A stretch of 64,000 nucleotides of DNA, taken from NCBI RefSeq assembly GCF_900110765.1, contig NZ_FOEO01000006.1, forward strand, positions 1 to 64,000, given 5' to 3'. Origin of the DNA: Pseudomonas sp. NFACC02. GTDB lineage: Bacteria; Pseudomonadota; Gammaproteobacteria; Pseudomonadales; Pseudomonadaceae. Positions 34,621 through 44,584 of this stretch are shown piece after piece. Made by a program: the position numbers and the translations under genes. Under the pieces are notes generated by a model that did not search any database, was not told the origin of the DNA, and saw only the letters and a program-made list of their open reading frames with translations. Each line of letters starts with the position of its first letter. Positions within the stretch are counted from its first letter, which is position 1.

Positions 34621-36666
34621 ATGTCACTGATTTCAATTGGGCTTTCGGGACTGAACGCCAGCAGTGCAGCGATGACCACCATCGGCAACAACACTGCCAA
34701 CGTCGATACGCTGGGTTACTCGCGTCAGCAAGTGATGACCACCTCCGGTGCGCAGCAGAACATCGGCGTGGGTTTCATCGGCACCGGTACCACGCTGTCC
34801 GACGTGCGCCGTATTTACAACGGCTTCCTGAATACCCAAGTGCAAACCAGTACATCGCTCAATGCCGACGCACAGGCGTATCTGGGGCAGGCGAGCAAGC
34901 TGGATTCGATCCTGTCTGACAGCTCGACCGGCATCAGCACCGTTCTGAGCAACTTCTTCACCAACCTGCAGACGCTGTCGGGCAAGCCGACGGACTCCTC
35001 GGCGCGCACCAATTTTTTGACCAGCGCCAAGGCGCTGTCCGCGCAGTTCAACACGATTTCTGCGCAGATGAAGGACCAGAATGCCGGCGTCAACACACAG
35101 CTGACATCGCTCTCGGGCCAGGTCAATTCGCTGGCGGCCTCGATCGCCACCCTGAACTCACAGATCACCCAGGCCAAGGCCACCGGCGGCGAGCCTAACT
35201 CGTTGCTCGACTCCCGAGACGAAGCGGTGCGTCAACTCAACGATCTGGTGGGTGCCAAGGTCGTCGACAATAACGGCAGTTACGACGTCTACATCGGTAC
35301 CGGGCAGCCGCTGGTCACGGGCAACAAGGCCAACACGTTGAGTGCCGGCCCAAGCGACAGCGACCCGAGTGTCTACTCGCTCAAACTGAACTACCAGAAC
35401 AGCAGTGTCGACGTGTCCTCGGTTGTGACCGGCGGGACGCTCGGTGGCCTGTTGCGCTACCGCAGCGACGTGTTGCAGCCTGCGCAGAATGAACTGGGTC
35501 GTCTGGCGATGGTGGCCTCCGACCAGATCAACCAGCAGTTGAATCAGGGCGTCGACGCCAATGGCAATTTCGGCACGAGCCTGTTCAACAGCATCAACGA
35601 TCCGAGCCTGATCAGTCAGCGCAGCACTGCCAATAAAGGCAACAGCGCAGGTTCCGGCAATCTGGACGTGACGATTTCCAATACCGGGGCGTTGACCACC
35701 AACGACTATCAGGTGACCTTCACCAGCGCCACCGGCTACAGCGTCACTCGCCTGCCGGACGGCCAGGGCATGGGCGCCTATGACCTGGGTACCACGCCAC
35801 CGCCGGTGATTGACGGCTTCTCGCTGAAACTGAACGGTGGCGCACTGGCTGCCGGTGACAGCTTCAAGGTCAGCCCGACCGGCAATGGCGCCAGTGGCAT
35901 CAAGACCGTGATAACCGATCCCAAGACCCTCGCTGTCGCTGCTCCGCTGACCGGCACCAAGGGCGCGGGGAACACCGCCGGCGGGTCCTACACCCAGCCG
36001 ACGCTGAATACCCAGGCCAATATTTACGATGCCACTGGCACGGCCGACCTGCGCAATGCGATTCAGGGCGCGACGCCGATGCGTCTGGTCATGGGCGCTC
36101 CCGCCAACGGGTCCCAGTCGTATTCCCTGGTCGATGCCAACGGTGTCGCGGTGAAGGACAAAAACGGTAACGCCATCACGGGCAACATCGTTCCGGGCCA
36201 GAACAACGATATTTCGCTGGAAGTGGGGTATACCGACTCTTCAGGTGCGGCCCAAGCCTTCAAGATCGGCATGTCCATCTCAGGCTCACCGGCTTCGGGC
36301 GACACCTACAGCATCGACATGACCGGTGCCGGCTCCTCGGACAACCGCAACTCAGAGCTCGCGCTGGCGCTGCAAACCCGACAGACCATCGACACCGCCT
36401 CCGGAAACGGCACGGGCATGAGCTTCAGCGATGCCAACAGCAAGATGATCACCAGCGTTGGCTCCAAGGCCGCGCAAGCCAAGGACGATGCCACGGCCAC
36501 CACGGCGGTCCTGGCCCAGGCGAAAAGCTCGCGGGACAGCGTCTCGGGTGTCTCGCTGGATGAAGAAGCGGCCAACCTGGTGAAATATCAGCAGTACTAC
36601 ACCGCATCGTCGCAGATCATCAAAGCGGCCCAAGCCATCTTCAGCACGCTGATCAACAGTCTTTAA
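34621..36666 (+). CDS. flgK: Flagellar hook-associated protein 1, FlgK
   Basis: A 681-residue hook-filament junction protein. N-terminal axial segment (GLSGLNASSAAMTTIGNNTA) and C-terminal segment (VSLDEEAANLVKYQQYYTAS) are conserved and form the coiled-coil core; the centre (about residues 330-560) is a long variable surface domain, making the protein larger than the 547-residue Salmonella FlgK. It is a client of FlgN. AAGGTT precedes the ATG. Confidence 0.96.
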   Translation: MSLISIGLSGLNASSAAMTTIGNNTANVDTLGYSRQQVMTTSGAQQNIGVGFIGTGTTLSDVRRIYNGFLNTQVQTSTSLNADAQAYLGQASKLDSILSDSSTGISTVLSNFFTNLQTLSGKPTDSSARTNFLTSAKALSAQFNTISAQMKDQNAGVNTQLTSLSGQVNSLAASIATLNSQITQAKATGGEPNSLLDSRDEAVRQLNDLVGAKVVDNNGSYDVYIGTGQPLVTGNKANTLSAGPSDSDPSVYSLKLNYQNSSVDVSSVVTGGTLGGLLRYRSDVLQPAQNELGRLAMVASDQINQQLNQGVDANGNFGTSLFNSINDPSLISQRSTANKGNSAGSGNLDVTISNTGALTTNDYQVTFTSATGYSVTRLPDGQGMGAYDLGTTPPPVIDGFSLKLNGGALAAGDSFKVSPTGNGASGIKTVITDPKTLAVAAPLTGTKGAGNTAGGSYTQPTLNTQANIYDATGTADLRNAIQGATPMRLVMGAPANGSQSYSLVDANGVAVKDKNGNAITGNIVPGQNNDISLEVGYTDSSGAAQAFKIGMSISGSPASGDTYSIDMTGAGSSDNRNSELALALQTRQTIDTASGNGTGMSFSDANSKMITSVGSKAAQAKDDATATTAVLAQAKSSRDSVSGVSLDEEAANLVKYQQYYTASSQIIKAAQAIFSTLINSL

Positions 36667-36679
36667 GGGGTCGTAATCC

Positions 36680-38290
36680 ATGCGTATTTCCACTTCCCAG
36701 TTTTACGAAACCAGCGCGTCGAACTATTCGCGTACTTACTCCAATGTGGTCAAGACCGGTGATGAAGTCGCCAGTCAGATCAAGCTCAACACGGCTGCCG
36801 ACGACCCGGTCGGTGCGGCCCGTGTGCTGCAATTGCAGCAGATGGGTTCGATGCTCAATCAGTACAAATCGAACATCGATACCGTCAACACCAGCGTGGT
36901 CCAGACCGAGACGGCGTTGACCGCCATCACGTCGGCGATTCAACGCGCCCAGGAACTGGTGCTGTCCGCAGGCAGCGCGACCTTCACCGACAAGGATCGC
37001 CAGGCTAACGCCTCGGAACTCAAAGAACTGCAAACCCAGATTCTCGGACTGATGAACAGCAAGGATGCCGATGGCAGCTACCTGTTCTCCGGTTCAAAAT
37101 CGAGCACGCCACCTTACACGGTGAATCCGGACGGCACCTACAGCTATCAGGGCGACCAGACGCGCAATCTGCTGAACATCGGCAACAACATTTCCATGGC
37201 CAGCAACACCACCGGCTGGGACGCGTTCGAGCAGGCGGTCAACACCACCCGTACCTCGGCCACGTTGACGACGCCGGCGACCGACGATGGCATGATCTCG
37301 TTGTCCGGAGGCAGCGTCAGCAATACCGCCACCTACAACAAGCAGTTCACCGCCGGCCAGCCTTACAGCATCTCGTTCGCCAATAGCACGCAATACACGA
37401 TCCTTGACAAGGACGGTAACGATGTCACGGGCGACGCAACGTCGGCCGGCAAGTTCAGCGCGACCAGTGCGGCCAACCAGACCATCGGCTTCCGCGGCCT
37501 GGAACTGAACCTGAACATCAACCTGACCGATGCTCAGTACGGCAACCCTGCGGCCGCCGAAACGGCGATGAGCGCCACGCCGCACACGTTCGAGCTGGCG
37601 GTGTCGCCCAGCTCGGTCAGCACGGCGCGTCTGCCGGGCAATACCTCCACAACCGTGATCACCGGCACGTCGGTGACCGATCAGACCGCGTTCAACGAGT
37701 CGTTCCCCTCGGGTGGCGCGATCCTGCGTTTCACCAGCGCCACCGCCTACGAGTTGTACGCGGCGCCTTACGACGCGGCCACCAGCAGCCCGGTCTCTAC
37801 CGGCACGCTGAGCGGCACCCCGGTCGCCAACCAGGCCGTCGCCGCGGGCGTCACCTTCACCCTGAGCGGCAATCCGCCCGCACCGGCAGTTGGTGATCAG
37901 TTCACCGCGCAATCGTCGACGCAGCAGACCCAGAACGTCCTCAACACCTTGTCGAACGTGATTACCGCGCTCAATGGCAAGGTCGATGGCGACCCCGTCG
38001 CCGTGCAAAAGCTGCAGGCGACACTGACCTCGACCATCGGCAACCTGCAAAGCGCCGCGAACCAGATCACCGACGCGGTCAGCGATGGTGGTGCGCGGGC
38101 TAAAACCGCGACGGATCAGGGGGTGACCAACCAGAACCTGATGGACAACGGCACCACGGAGTCGAACACGATTACCGCCTCGGACCCGGTCGATGCCATC
38201 GCGCGCCTGACGCTGCAGAAAACCATGCTGCAAGCATCGCAGTTGGTGTTTACTCAGCTGTCTGCGCTGAACCTGTTCAGCAAGTTGTAA
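36680..38290 (+). CDS. flgL: Flagellar hook-associated protein 3, FlgL
   Basis: A 536-residue flagellin-like junction protein. The flagellin-type N-terminal domain (MRISTSQFYETSASNYSRTY; KLNTAADDPVGAARVLQLQQ) and the C-terminal helix (DAIARLTLQKTMLQASQLVF) flank an expanded variable centre; Salmonella FlgL has 317 residues. It sits between FlgK and the filament and is a FlgN client. AAGGGG lies before the start. Last gene of the flgF-flgL operon; hairpins without T-runs follow. Confidence 0.95.
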   Translation: MRISTSQFYETSASNYSRTYSNVVKTGDEVASQIKLNTAADDPVGAARVLQLQQMGSMLNQYKSNIDTVNTSVVQTETALTAITSAIQRAQELVLSAGSATFTDKDRQANASELKELQTQILGLMNSKDADGSYLFSGSKSSTPPYTVNPDGTYSYQGDQTRNLLNIGNNISMASNTTGWDAFEQAVNTTRTSATLTTPATDDGMISLSGGSVSNTATYNKQFTAGQPYSISFANSTQYTILDKDGNDVTGDATSAGKFSATSAANQTIGFRGLELNLNINLTDAQYGNPAAAETAMSATPHTFELAVSPSSVSTARLPGNTSTTVITGTSVTDQTAFNESFPSGGAILRFTSATAYELYAAPYDAATSSPVSTGTLSGTPVANQAVAAGVTFTLSGNPPAPAVGDQFTAQSSTQQTQNVLNTLSNVITALNGKVDGDPVAVQKLQATLTSTIGNLQSAANQITDAVSDGGARAKTATDQGVTNQNLMDNGTTESNTITASDPVDAIARLTLQKTMLQASQLVFTQLSALNLFSKL

Positions 38291-38304
38291 TCGCCTGACC
38301 TGAC

Positions 38305-38336
38305 GGCGACGCTTCTGACACCGGTCAAGCGTCGCC
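38305..38336 (+). terminator. Hairpin after flgL
   Basis: GGCGACGCTT (38305-38314) and AAGCGTCGCC (38327-38336) form a perfect 10-bp stem with a 12-nt loop. There is no T-tract, so this may be a Rho-assisted end, a processing site or mRNA protection rather than an intrinsic terminator. Confidence 0.5.
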
Positions 38337-38371
38337 ACCGTTGAGCGTCAACCGTTATTGTCAGCGGTTAA

Positions 38372-38395
38372 GCCGTCCCTTCCGCGAAGGACGGC
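38372..38395 (+). promoter_or_regulatory. Hairpin just upstream of the glycosyltransferase start
   Basis: GCCGTCC (38372-38378) pairs with GGACGGC (38389-38395). The stem ends 9 bases before the GTG start at 38405 and its right arm adjoins the putative AGG ribosome site (38395-38398 region). It might restrain translation of the following gene; this is a structural observation only. Confidence 0.4.
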
Positions 38396-38404
38396 AGGCC
38401 GCTC

Positions 38405-41400
38405 GTGAGTCCGCCCGTGAATTCAGTTCCGCTCGTCAGCATCGTCATCCCCGCCTACAACCCCCGCTTCTTTCAAGGGGCGCTGCACAGTGCTCTGAGT
38501 CAGAACTACGCCCATTTCGAAGTGGTCGTGTGTGACGATTCCCGAGGGGGCGAGATCAAGAACATCGTCGACCTGTTCGATGGCGTGGCGACCATGCCGT
38601 TGCGTTATGTGCGCAACCCGCAGCGCCTGGGTTTCGTGGGCAACGTACTGCAGTGCCTGGCGCATGCCAGTGGCGATTTCGTCAAGTTTCTCTGCGATGA
38701 CGACCACCTGTTTCCAGCCTGCATCAGTTATCAGGCTCAGGCACTGATTGATCATGAAGACGTGAATCTGGTCGTGGCTCAGCGCAATCTCTGGGACGCC
38801 GACGGTATCGTCCTGCCGACGCGGCTGGAAAACAGTCCGTTGGCGCGTTCCAGCTGCGTGTTCAAGGGCTCGGACTTGCTGGAGATCTTCGAAGGTTTTC
38901 CGCTGAATTTTCTCGGCGGTTTCAGCGCGTCACTGTTCCGCCGTTCGGACCTTGAACAGTTTCTGCCAGCCTTGACCACGCCGGGTCAATGCTTCGCCGC
39001 TCAGCTGGACCTGGCGCTGTATATCTGTCTGTTGCGTCGCGGCAACATGGCCGTGCTCAATCAGATACTCAGTGCCGAGCGCCTTTACCCTGAGCGCTTG
39101 AGCCGGCAGCAGCCCATGCGTGAATCACTGGGCACTGAAATGCAGTGGCTGGTGAGCATGCTCAAGGCTAGAGGCAGCGAGTCGGCACCTGCCAAGGGCT
39201 GGGTGCGCATTGTCGACATGGGGCGCGCTGCCGAGTCGCCGCGTCCCTGGGAAGAGTTGGCCCTGAGCCGGGCGCTGGGCAACATTCAGACGACTCAGAG
39301 CTGGAAGGTCGGCTGTGACACTGAAAGTTTCGGGGAGTTTTATGCCCAGTGGCTGGCATGCCGAAACTTCTCGCCGCTGCACGAAAACCTCTTGCCTGAC
39401 CGGCTGGCAGGTTGGCCTTATCAGCCGCGGATCCTGCCGGTCATCGTGGATCGCGATGAGGGCGTTGCCAGCCTCAGGGACACGCTCGACAGCCTTCAGG
39501 CCCAGTTGTATCCGCCGGAACTGGTGCTGGTGCTGTCCCAGAGTTGTGAACAAACCCGGCTGGACGAGCGCGTATTGTATGTTCCCTTGCAGAGCGACTG
39601 GCTCTCGCAGCTGAATCAGACACTGCCACAGCTGGACACCGTCCAGTGGTTCTATCTCTTGCGTTCGGGCGACAGGCTGGTCAGGTCTGCCTTGCTGATG
39701 CTGGCCGAGCGCATCGCGACGGACGGGCAATTGCGCTGCGTTTACAGCGATGAAGGTGCCTTGCGGGCGGGGGAATCGGCCGAGCCGGTGTTCAAGCCCG
39801 ATTTCAACCTCGATCTACTGCGCAGTTACCCCTATGTGGGGCGCGCACTGGCCTTCGAACGCGACAGCTTTTTGGCTCTGGGCGGTTTCAATGCGGATTT
39901 CGCCGAGCTGGCGCCGCACGATCTGCTGTGGCGTCTGGTCGAGGAACAGGGCGTAAATACCGTCGGGCACATCGCTGAAATCGTTCTGGAGTCGCGCCTC
40001 ACCTTTCCGCAATGGCTGGAGTCCTCTGCGGTGCGTCAGCACGATGCGCGCGTGCTGATCGCGCATCTGGAGCGGCTGGCTGTGCCTTTCGAGTTGCGCA
40101 GCGACAGCGCCACGGTCGGCAATCGCGTCGACTATGTGCATGGCGAGCAACCACTGGTGTCGATCATCGTTGTGGTCAAGGATCAACTGGCAGCGCTGCA
40201 ACGTTGCGTGGAAACCCTGCTGGAAAAGACCGTTTACTCCCGATATGAACTGTTGATCGTGGACGGCGGCAGTCAGAGCGCTGACATGCGCAGTTGGCTG
40301 GCGGGCATTTCACGCTGGGGCGGGGACAAAGTTCGTGCGGTGGACGCCCGTCAGTACTCGACGCTTCCCGCGCAGCAGGACTGTGCGGCAGCCGCCGCGC
40401 GCGGTGAATATTTGCTGATGCTCAACCCGTTCTCGGTGGTCACCGACGGCCACTGGCTGCAGGAGCTGTTGCAGCACGCGCAACGCCCCGAGGTCGGCGT
40501 GGTGGGGGCCAGGATTTTCAATGCTCAAGGCTTGATCGTCCGCGGGCCGCTGGTACTGGGTCTGCGCGGGGCGGCAGGGGTCCCGTTTGCAGGCGAGCCG
40601 ATGCACACCTCCGGCTACATGCAACGTCTGCAAGTGGTTCAGAATCTGAGCGCGGTCAGCGCTGAATGCCTGATGATCCGCAGGCAGGTGTTCGACGACA
40701 TCGGTGCGATGGACACCCGCATCGAGAACAAGGAATACAGCGAGGTCGATCTTTGCCTGCGCGCGCGCGAGGCGGGGTATCTGGTGGTCTGGACGCCTTA
40801 TGCTCAAGTGGCCCTGGGCGATCACCCGGTGATTCGGGAAGAGCCGCCGGAAGCCGAACGACTGGCGCAAGAGCAGCTGTTTTTCCAGCGCTGGTTGCCT
40901 GTCATCGCCAGAGACCCGGCGTACAACCCGAACCTGACACTCAGCGGCTTGAACTTTGGTCTCGAGCCGGGGCTGCGCAATGGCTGGAATCCGTTTTCCA
41001 GCCGGCAGTTGCCCAGTGTTCTGGCGGTGCCTCTCAATGCCTCTGCCATCGGTCATTACCGGATGACTCAACCATTTATGGAGCTGCAGACGGCGGGCCG
41101 GATTGTGGGGCGTATCAGCTACGAGGTGCCGACGATCATCGAGCTTGAGCGGCAGTCGCCCGATGTCATCATCCTTCAGGGGCGTTACAGCGAAGCGATG
41201 ATCAATGAAATCGAGAACATCAAGACGTATTCCCGCGCGCGGCGCATTTACGAGCTGGACGACTATGTGGTCAGCGTTCCGAAAAAGAACGGCCACATGC
41301 GCAACATGCCTGACTCACAGCAGATGGAGAGTCTGGTGCGCAGAGGTACCTCGCTTTGTGACCGCGTCGTGGTTTCCACGGAACCGTTGGCCGATGCCTT

Positions 41401-42007
41401 GTCCTCGATGCATCACGATATCCGCGTGGTGCCTAACATGCTCGCCACGGAAATGTGGCAGGGCCTGACAGGCCTCAGTCAGCGCCGCACCTCGAAAAAA
41501 CCGCGTGTCGGATGGGGTGGGGGAACCAGCCACGCGGGGGATCTGGAAGTCATCGCCGAGGTCGTGCGCGAACTGGCTGATGTGGTCGACTGGGTCTTCT
41601 TCGGCATGTGCCCGGAAGCGTTGCGACCCTATCTGCATGAGTTTCATCCTTCGATCAGTCTGGCGGAGTACCCGGCGAAACTCGCCAGCCTGAATCTGGA
41701 CCTGGCCCTGGCGCCGCTGGAGTTCCACATCTTCAACGACTGCAAGAGCAATCTGCGCCTGCTGGAGTATGGCGTCTGCGGCTATCCGGTGATTTGCAGC
41801 GACACCAAGGCGTACCACGGGTATCTGCCGTGTACCCGGGTGACGACTAACAGTACGGATGAATGGCTGCAGGCCATTCGCATGCACCTCGCCGATCCCG
41901 ATGCGAGTTACCGCATGGGCGATGAACTGCGCGAAACGGTCCTTCGCGACTATATGCTGCGCGGCGACAATCTGCTGAGCTGGGTCAACGGCTGGCTGGC
42001 CGACTGA
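38405..42007 (+). CDS. Giant multidomain flagellar glycosyltransferase (GT2/GT2/GT4), FgtA/Fgt-like
   Basis: A 1200-residue paralogue of the protein at 7710-11225 with the same module order. Residues about 10-230 are a GT2 domain (VSIVIPAYNPRFF; FLCDDDHLFP with an intact acidic motif), about 355-560 a divergent GT2-like module, about 578-810 a further GT2 module, and about 880-1195 a GT4/GT-B-like part (RVGWGGGTSHAGDLEVIAEV; LLEYGVCGYPVICS). In the third module the acidic motif is lost (LLMLNPFSVVTD where the paralogue has LLNNDTAVLHP), so this module may be non-catalytic. Start is GTG with AGG 6 bases before it. It follows flgL directly and opens the glycosylation island, the position of fgt genes in P. 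syringae and fgtA in P. aeruginosa, so flagellin is the probable acceptor. Confidence 0.87.
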   Translation: MSPPVNSVPLVSIVIPAYNPRFFQGALHSALSQNYAHFEVVVCDDSRGGEIKNIVDLFDGVATMPLRYVRNPQRLGFVGNVLQCLAHASGDFVKFLCDDDHLFPACISYQAQALIDHEDVNLVVAQRNLWDADGIVLPTRLENSPLARSSCVFKGSDLLEIFEGFPLNFLGGFSASLFRRSDLEQFLPALTTPGQCFAAQLDLALYICLLRRGNMAVLNQILSAERLYPERLSRQQPMRESLGTEMQWLVSMLKARGSESAPAKGWVRIVDMGRAAESPRPWEELALSRALGNIQTTQSWKVGCDTESFGEFYAQWLACRNFSPLHENLLPDRLAGWPYQPRILPVIVDRDEGVASLRDTLDSLQAQLYPPELVLVLSQSCEQTRLDERVLYVPLQSDWLSQLNQTLPQLDTVQWFYLLRSGDRLVRSALLMLAERIATDGQLRCVYSDEGALRAGESAEPVFKPDFNLDLLRSYPYVGRALAFERDSFLALGGFNADFAELAPHDLLWRLVEEQGVNTVGHIAEIVLESRLTFPQWLESSAVRQHDARVLIAHLERLAVPFELRSDSATVGNRVDYVHGEQPLVSIIVVVKDQLAALQRCVETLLEKTVYSRYELLIVDGGSQSADMRSWLAGISRWGGDKVRAVDARQYSTLPAQQDCAAAAARGEYLLMLNPFSVVTDGHWLQELLQHAQRPEVGVVGARIFNAQGLIVRGPLVLGLRGAAGVPFAGEPMHTSGYMQRLQVVQNLSAVSAECLMIRRQVFDDIGAMDTRIENKEYSEVDLCLRAREAGYLVVWTPYAQVALGDHPVIREEPPEAERLAQEQLFFQRWLPVIARDPAYNPNLTLSGLNFGLEPGLRNGWNPFSSRQLPSVLAVPLNASAIGHYRMTQPFMELQTAGRIVGRISYEVPTIIELERQSPDVIILQGRYSEAMINEIENIKTYSRARRIYELDDYVVSVPKKNGHMRNMPDSQQMESLVRRGTSLCDRVVVSTEPLADALSSMHHDIRVVPNMLATEMWQGLTGLSQRRTSKKPRVGWGGGTSHAGDLEVIAEVVRELADVVDWVFFGMCPEALRPYLHEFHPSISLAEYPAKLASLNLDLALAPLEFHIFNDCKSNLRLLEYGVCGYPVICSDTKAYHGYLPCTRVTTNSTDEWLQAIRMHLADPDASYRMGDELRETVLRDYMLRGDNLLSWVNGWLAD

Positions 42008-42189
42008 CACCGTCTACCGCCGCCGGCTCCGCTGCCCGGAGCTGGCGCGTTTCCTGCAAGTTCCCCTCAAAGCGCCATAAATCATGCGTCACGTGATTGG
42101 CGCGGACAGATGAACAGATCCGGTATCCGACCTGCGATGGCTTGTGCGTGGGGGCGGAAACCGCAGTCGCAGACAGGAACAGGGCAACG

Positions 42190-42963
42190 ATGAAGGCAGT
42201 CATTCTGGCGGGTGGTCTGGGTACTCGCATCAGTGAGGAGTCGCACCTCAAGCCCAAGCCGATGATCGAGATCGGCGGCAAGCCAATTCTCTGGCACATC
42301 ATGAAGCAGTACTCAGCCCACGGTATCCACGATTTCGTGATCTGCCTGGGCTACAAGGGCTACGCGATCAAGGATTTTTTCGCCAACTACTTCCTGCACA
42401 CCTCCGATGTGACGTTCGACATGCGCAACAACCGCATGGATGTTCATCAGAATTACAGCGAACCGTGGCGCGTGACCCTGATCGACACCGGCGAAGAAAG
42501 CATGACAGGCGGGCGTTTACGCCGCGCCGGCCAGTATGTGCGCGACGACGAGGCTTTCTGCTTCACCTACGGCGACGGGGTTTCGGACCTGAACATTGGC
42601 GCACTGGTGGATTTTCATCGCGCCCACGGCAAGCTCGCGACGGTCACTGCCGTGCAACCGCCCGGACGCTACGGTGCGCTGGATCGCGATGGCAATCGGG
42701 TGCTGGGTTTCACCGAGAAGCCCCGAGGGGATGGCGGCTGGATCAATGGCGGTTTCTTTGTGCTGTCGCCGGACGTGTTGCCATTGATCTCCGGCGACAG
42801 CACCTCGTGGGAAAACGAACCTTTGGTTGAGTTGGCCAGCCGCGATCAGTTGATGGCGTTCCAGCACGAAGGTTTCTGGCACCCGATGGACACGCTGCGT
42901 GACAAGAACTACCTCGAAGAGCTTTGGCAGAGTGGGGGCGCTCCATGGAAGCAATGGGCGTGA
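42190..42963 (+). CDS. rfbF: Glucose-1-phosphate cytidylyltransferase RfbF
   Basis: A 257-residue nucleotidyltransferase, exactly the family length. The N-terminal signature [18 protein letters not shown] is followed by [30 protein letters not shown] and [17 protein letters not shown] are also typical. It makes CDP-glucose from CTP and glucose-1-phosphate. The start at 42190 is chosen by family similarity (open frame extends upstream to 42097). It is the first of five overlapping or abutting genes for a CDP-linked deoxysugar. Confidence 0.95.
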   Translation: MKAVILAGGLGTRISEESHLKPKPMIEIGGKPILWHIMKQYSAHGIHDFVICLGYKGYAIKDFFANYFLHTSDVTFDMRNNRMDVHQNYSEPWRVTLIDTGEESMTGGRLRRAGQYVRDDEAFCFTYGDGVSDLNIGALVDFHRAHGKLATVTAVQPPGRYGALDRDGNRVLGFTEKPRGDGGWINGGFFVLSPDVLPLISGDSTSWENEPLVELASRDQLMAFQHEGFWHPMDTLRDKNYLEELWQSGGAPWKQWA

Positions 42964-44027
42964 CGAGCCGTTTCTGGCAAGGCAAGCGAGTGCTCGTGAC
43001 TGGGCACACCGGCTTCAAGGGCAGCTGGCTGGTATTGTGGCTTCAGCGCCTTGGCGCGCAGGTGACCGGCTTTGCCCTCGATCCCGGTACTGACCCCAGT
43101 CTGTTCGAACTGGCGTGTGTCACCGAGGGTATCGATGATCGTCGAGGCGACCTGCGCGATCTGCTCGCGCTGTCCTCGTTGCTCGAGCAAGTGCGTCCTG
43201 AAATCGTCCTGCACCTGGCTGCCCAGCCATTGGTGCGTGAGGGCTATCGCGATCCGGTCGCGACCTATTCCAGCAACGTGATGGGGACGCTGAATCTGCT
43301 CGAAGCCATTCGCCAGGCAGGGGGCGTGCGCGCCTGCGTGCTGGTGACCACGGACAAGGTCTACGCCAATCAGGAATGGCAATGGCCTTATCGTGAAAAC
43401 GAACCCTTGGGTGGACATGACCCTTACAGCAGCAGCAAAGCGTGCTGCGAGTTGCTGGCGCAGTCGTATGCCGCCTCATTCTTTCCTGCGCAGCGCTACG
43501 GCGAACACCGCTTGGCGCTGGCAACTGCACGCGCGGGCAATGTCCTGGGCGGCGGTGATTTTGCTGCCGACCGGTTGATTCCCGATGTCCTCAAGGCATG
43601 GTCGGCGAACAAACCCGTGACGTTGCGCTATCCGCAGGCGGTCCGGCCCTGGCAGCACGCCCTGGAGCCGCTGACCGGATACCTGCTATTGGCTGAACGT
43701 CTCTACGTCCATGGTCCGCAATACGCTGGTGCGTGGAATTTCGGTCCGGGTGAAGACGACATGTGCACCGTTGGCGACGTGGTGGCGAATCTCGCACGTC
43801 AGTGGCCGTCGGCGCCGGGTCTGGTCGTCGAAAGCAGCGATCTGCACGAAGCCGGGCTGTTGCGCCTGGACAGCAGCCGCGCACGCCAGCAACTGGGCTG
43901 GCGTGCACGGTGGTCATTGGCTCAGTGCCTGGAGCACACGCTGGCCTGGCATCTGGCCTGGAAAGCAGGACAAGACATGCGGGCCTTCACTCAACACCAG
44001 TTGACCACTTACACGGAGGCCGCATGA
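42954..44027 (+). CDS. rfbG: CDP-glucose 4,6-dehydratase RfbG
   Basis: A 357-residue short-chain dehydrogenase/reductase fold enzyme. NAD-binding [10 protein letters not shown] is at about residue 17, TTDKVYAN and [13 protein letters not shown] hold the catalytic Thr and the YxxxK pair, and [19 protein letters not shown] is a family signature. It converts CDP-glucose to CDP-4-dehydro-6-deoxyglucose. The start is uncertain: ATG at 42954, ATG at 42945 or GTG at 42960 (a GTGA overlap with the rfbF stop) are all possible. Co-transcribed with rfbF. Confidence 0.94.
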   Translation: MGVTSRFWQGKRVLVTGHTGFKGSWLVLWLQRLGAQVTGFALDPGTDPSLFELACVTEGIDDRRGDLRDLLALSSLLEQVRPEIVLHLAAQPLVREGYRDPVATYSSNVMGTLNLLEAIRQAGGVRACVLVTTDKVYANQEWQWPYRENEPLGGHDPYSSSKACCELLAQSYAASFFPAQRYGEHRLALATARAGNVLGGGDFAADRLIPDVLKAWSANKPVTLRYPQAVRPWQHALEPLTGYLLLAERLYVHGPQYAGAWNFGPGEDDMCTVGDVVANLARQWPSAPGLVVESSDLHEAGLLRLDSSRARQQLGWRARWSLAQCLEHTLAWHLAWKAGQDMRAFTQHQLTTYTEAA

Positions 44028-44584
44028 GCGAAATGCTGATCCATGCGCTGCCATTATCCGGCCTCTTCAGCCTGCAGCACCGCCGACATGCTGATCAGCG
44101 AGGGCAGTTCAGCCGGCTGTTCTGTGAGGGCGGCATGACCGCCTTCGGCCAGGCTTTTCATGTGCGTCAGATCAACCACTCATGCACCGCCGAACGCGGC
44201 AGCGTGCGGGGCATGCATTACCAGACCGCGGCTCAGCCCGAAGCCAAGCTCATTACGTGCCTGCGTGGCGCGGTGTGGGATGTCGCCGTGGACCTGAACC
44301 CGGATTCGGCGACATTCCTGCAGTGGCACGCCGAGCATCTTGAGGCAGGCGACGGCCGCAGTTTGCTGATCCCGGCCGGATTTGCTCACGGTTTCCAGAC
44401 GCTGACCGACGATGCCGAACTGCTGTACCTGCACAGCGCGGATTACGCGCCTGAGCACGAGGCCGGTCTGTCACCCCATGACCCGCGACTGAGCATCGCC
44501 TGGCCATTGCCTGTCAAGAATCTGTCGGTGAGGGATGCGGGTCATCCCATGCTGACCCCGTCTTTCGCTGGAGTGCGTTTATGA
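44024..44584 (+). CDS. dTDP-4-dehydrorhamnose 3,5-epimerase-like protein
   Basis: A 186-residue RmlC-type cupin epimerase. It keeps GQFSRLFCEGG, the active-site region QINHSCTAERGSVRGMHYQ, the catalytic aspartate context GAVWDVAVDLNPDS and IPAGFAHGFQTL. GGAGG precedes the ATG, which overlaps the rfbG stop by four bases (ATGA). In this operon its substrate is most likely the CDP-4-dehydro-6-deoxy sugar rather than a dTDP sugar, epimerising C3 and/or C5; this is inference from context. Confidence 0.88.
   Translation: MSEMLIHALPLSGLFSLQHRRHADQRGQFSRLFCEGGMTAFGQAFHVRQINHSCTAERGSVRGMHYQTAAQPEAKLITCLRGAVWDVAVDLNPDSATFLQWHAEHLEAGDGRSLLIPAGFAHGFQTLTDDAELLYLHSADYAPEHEAGLSPHDPRLSIAWPLPVKNLSVRDAGHPMLTPSFAGVRL

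Noticed and set aside
37094..38338. 414-codon minus-strand frame opposite flgL
   Set aside because: Antisense shadow of flgL with Arg/Gly-rich composition; flgL has convincing flagellin-type ends.
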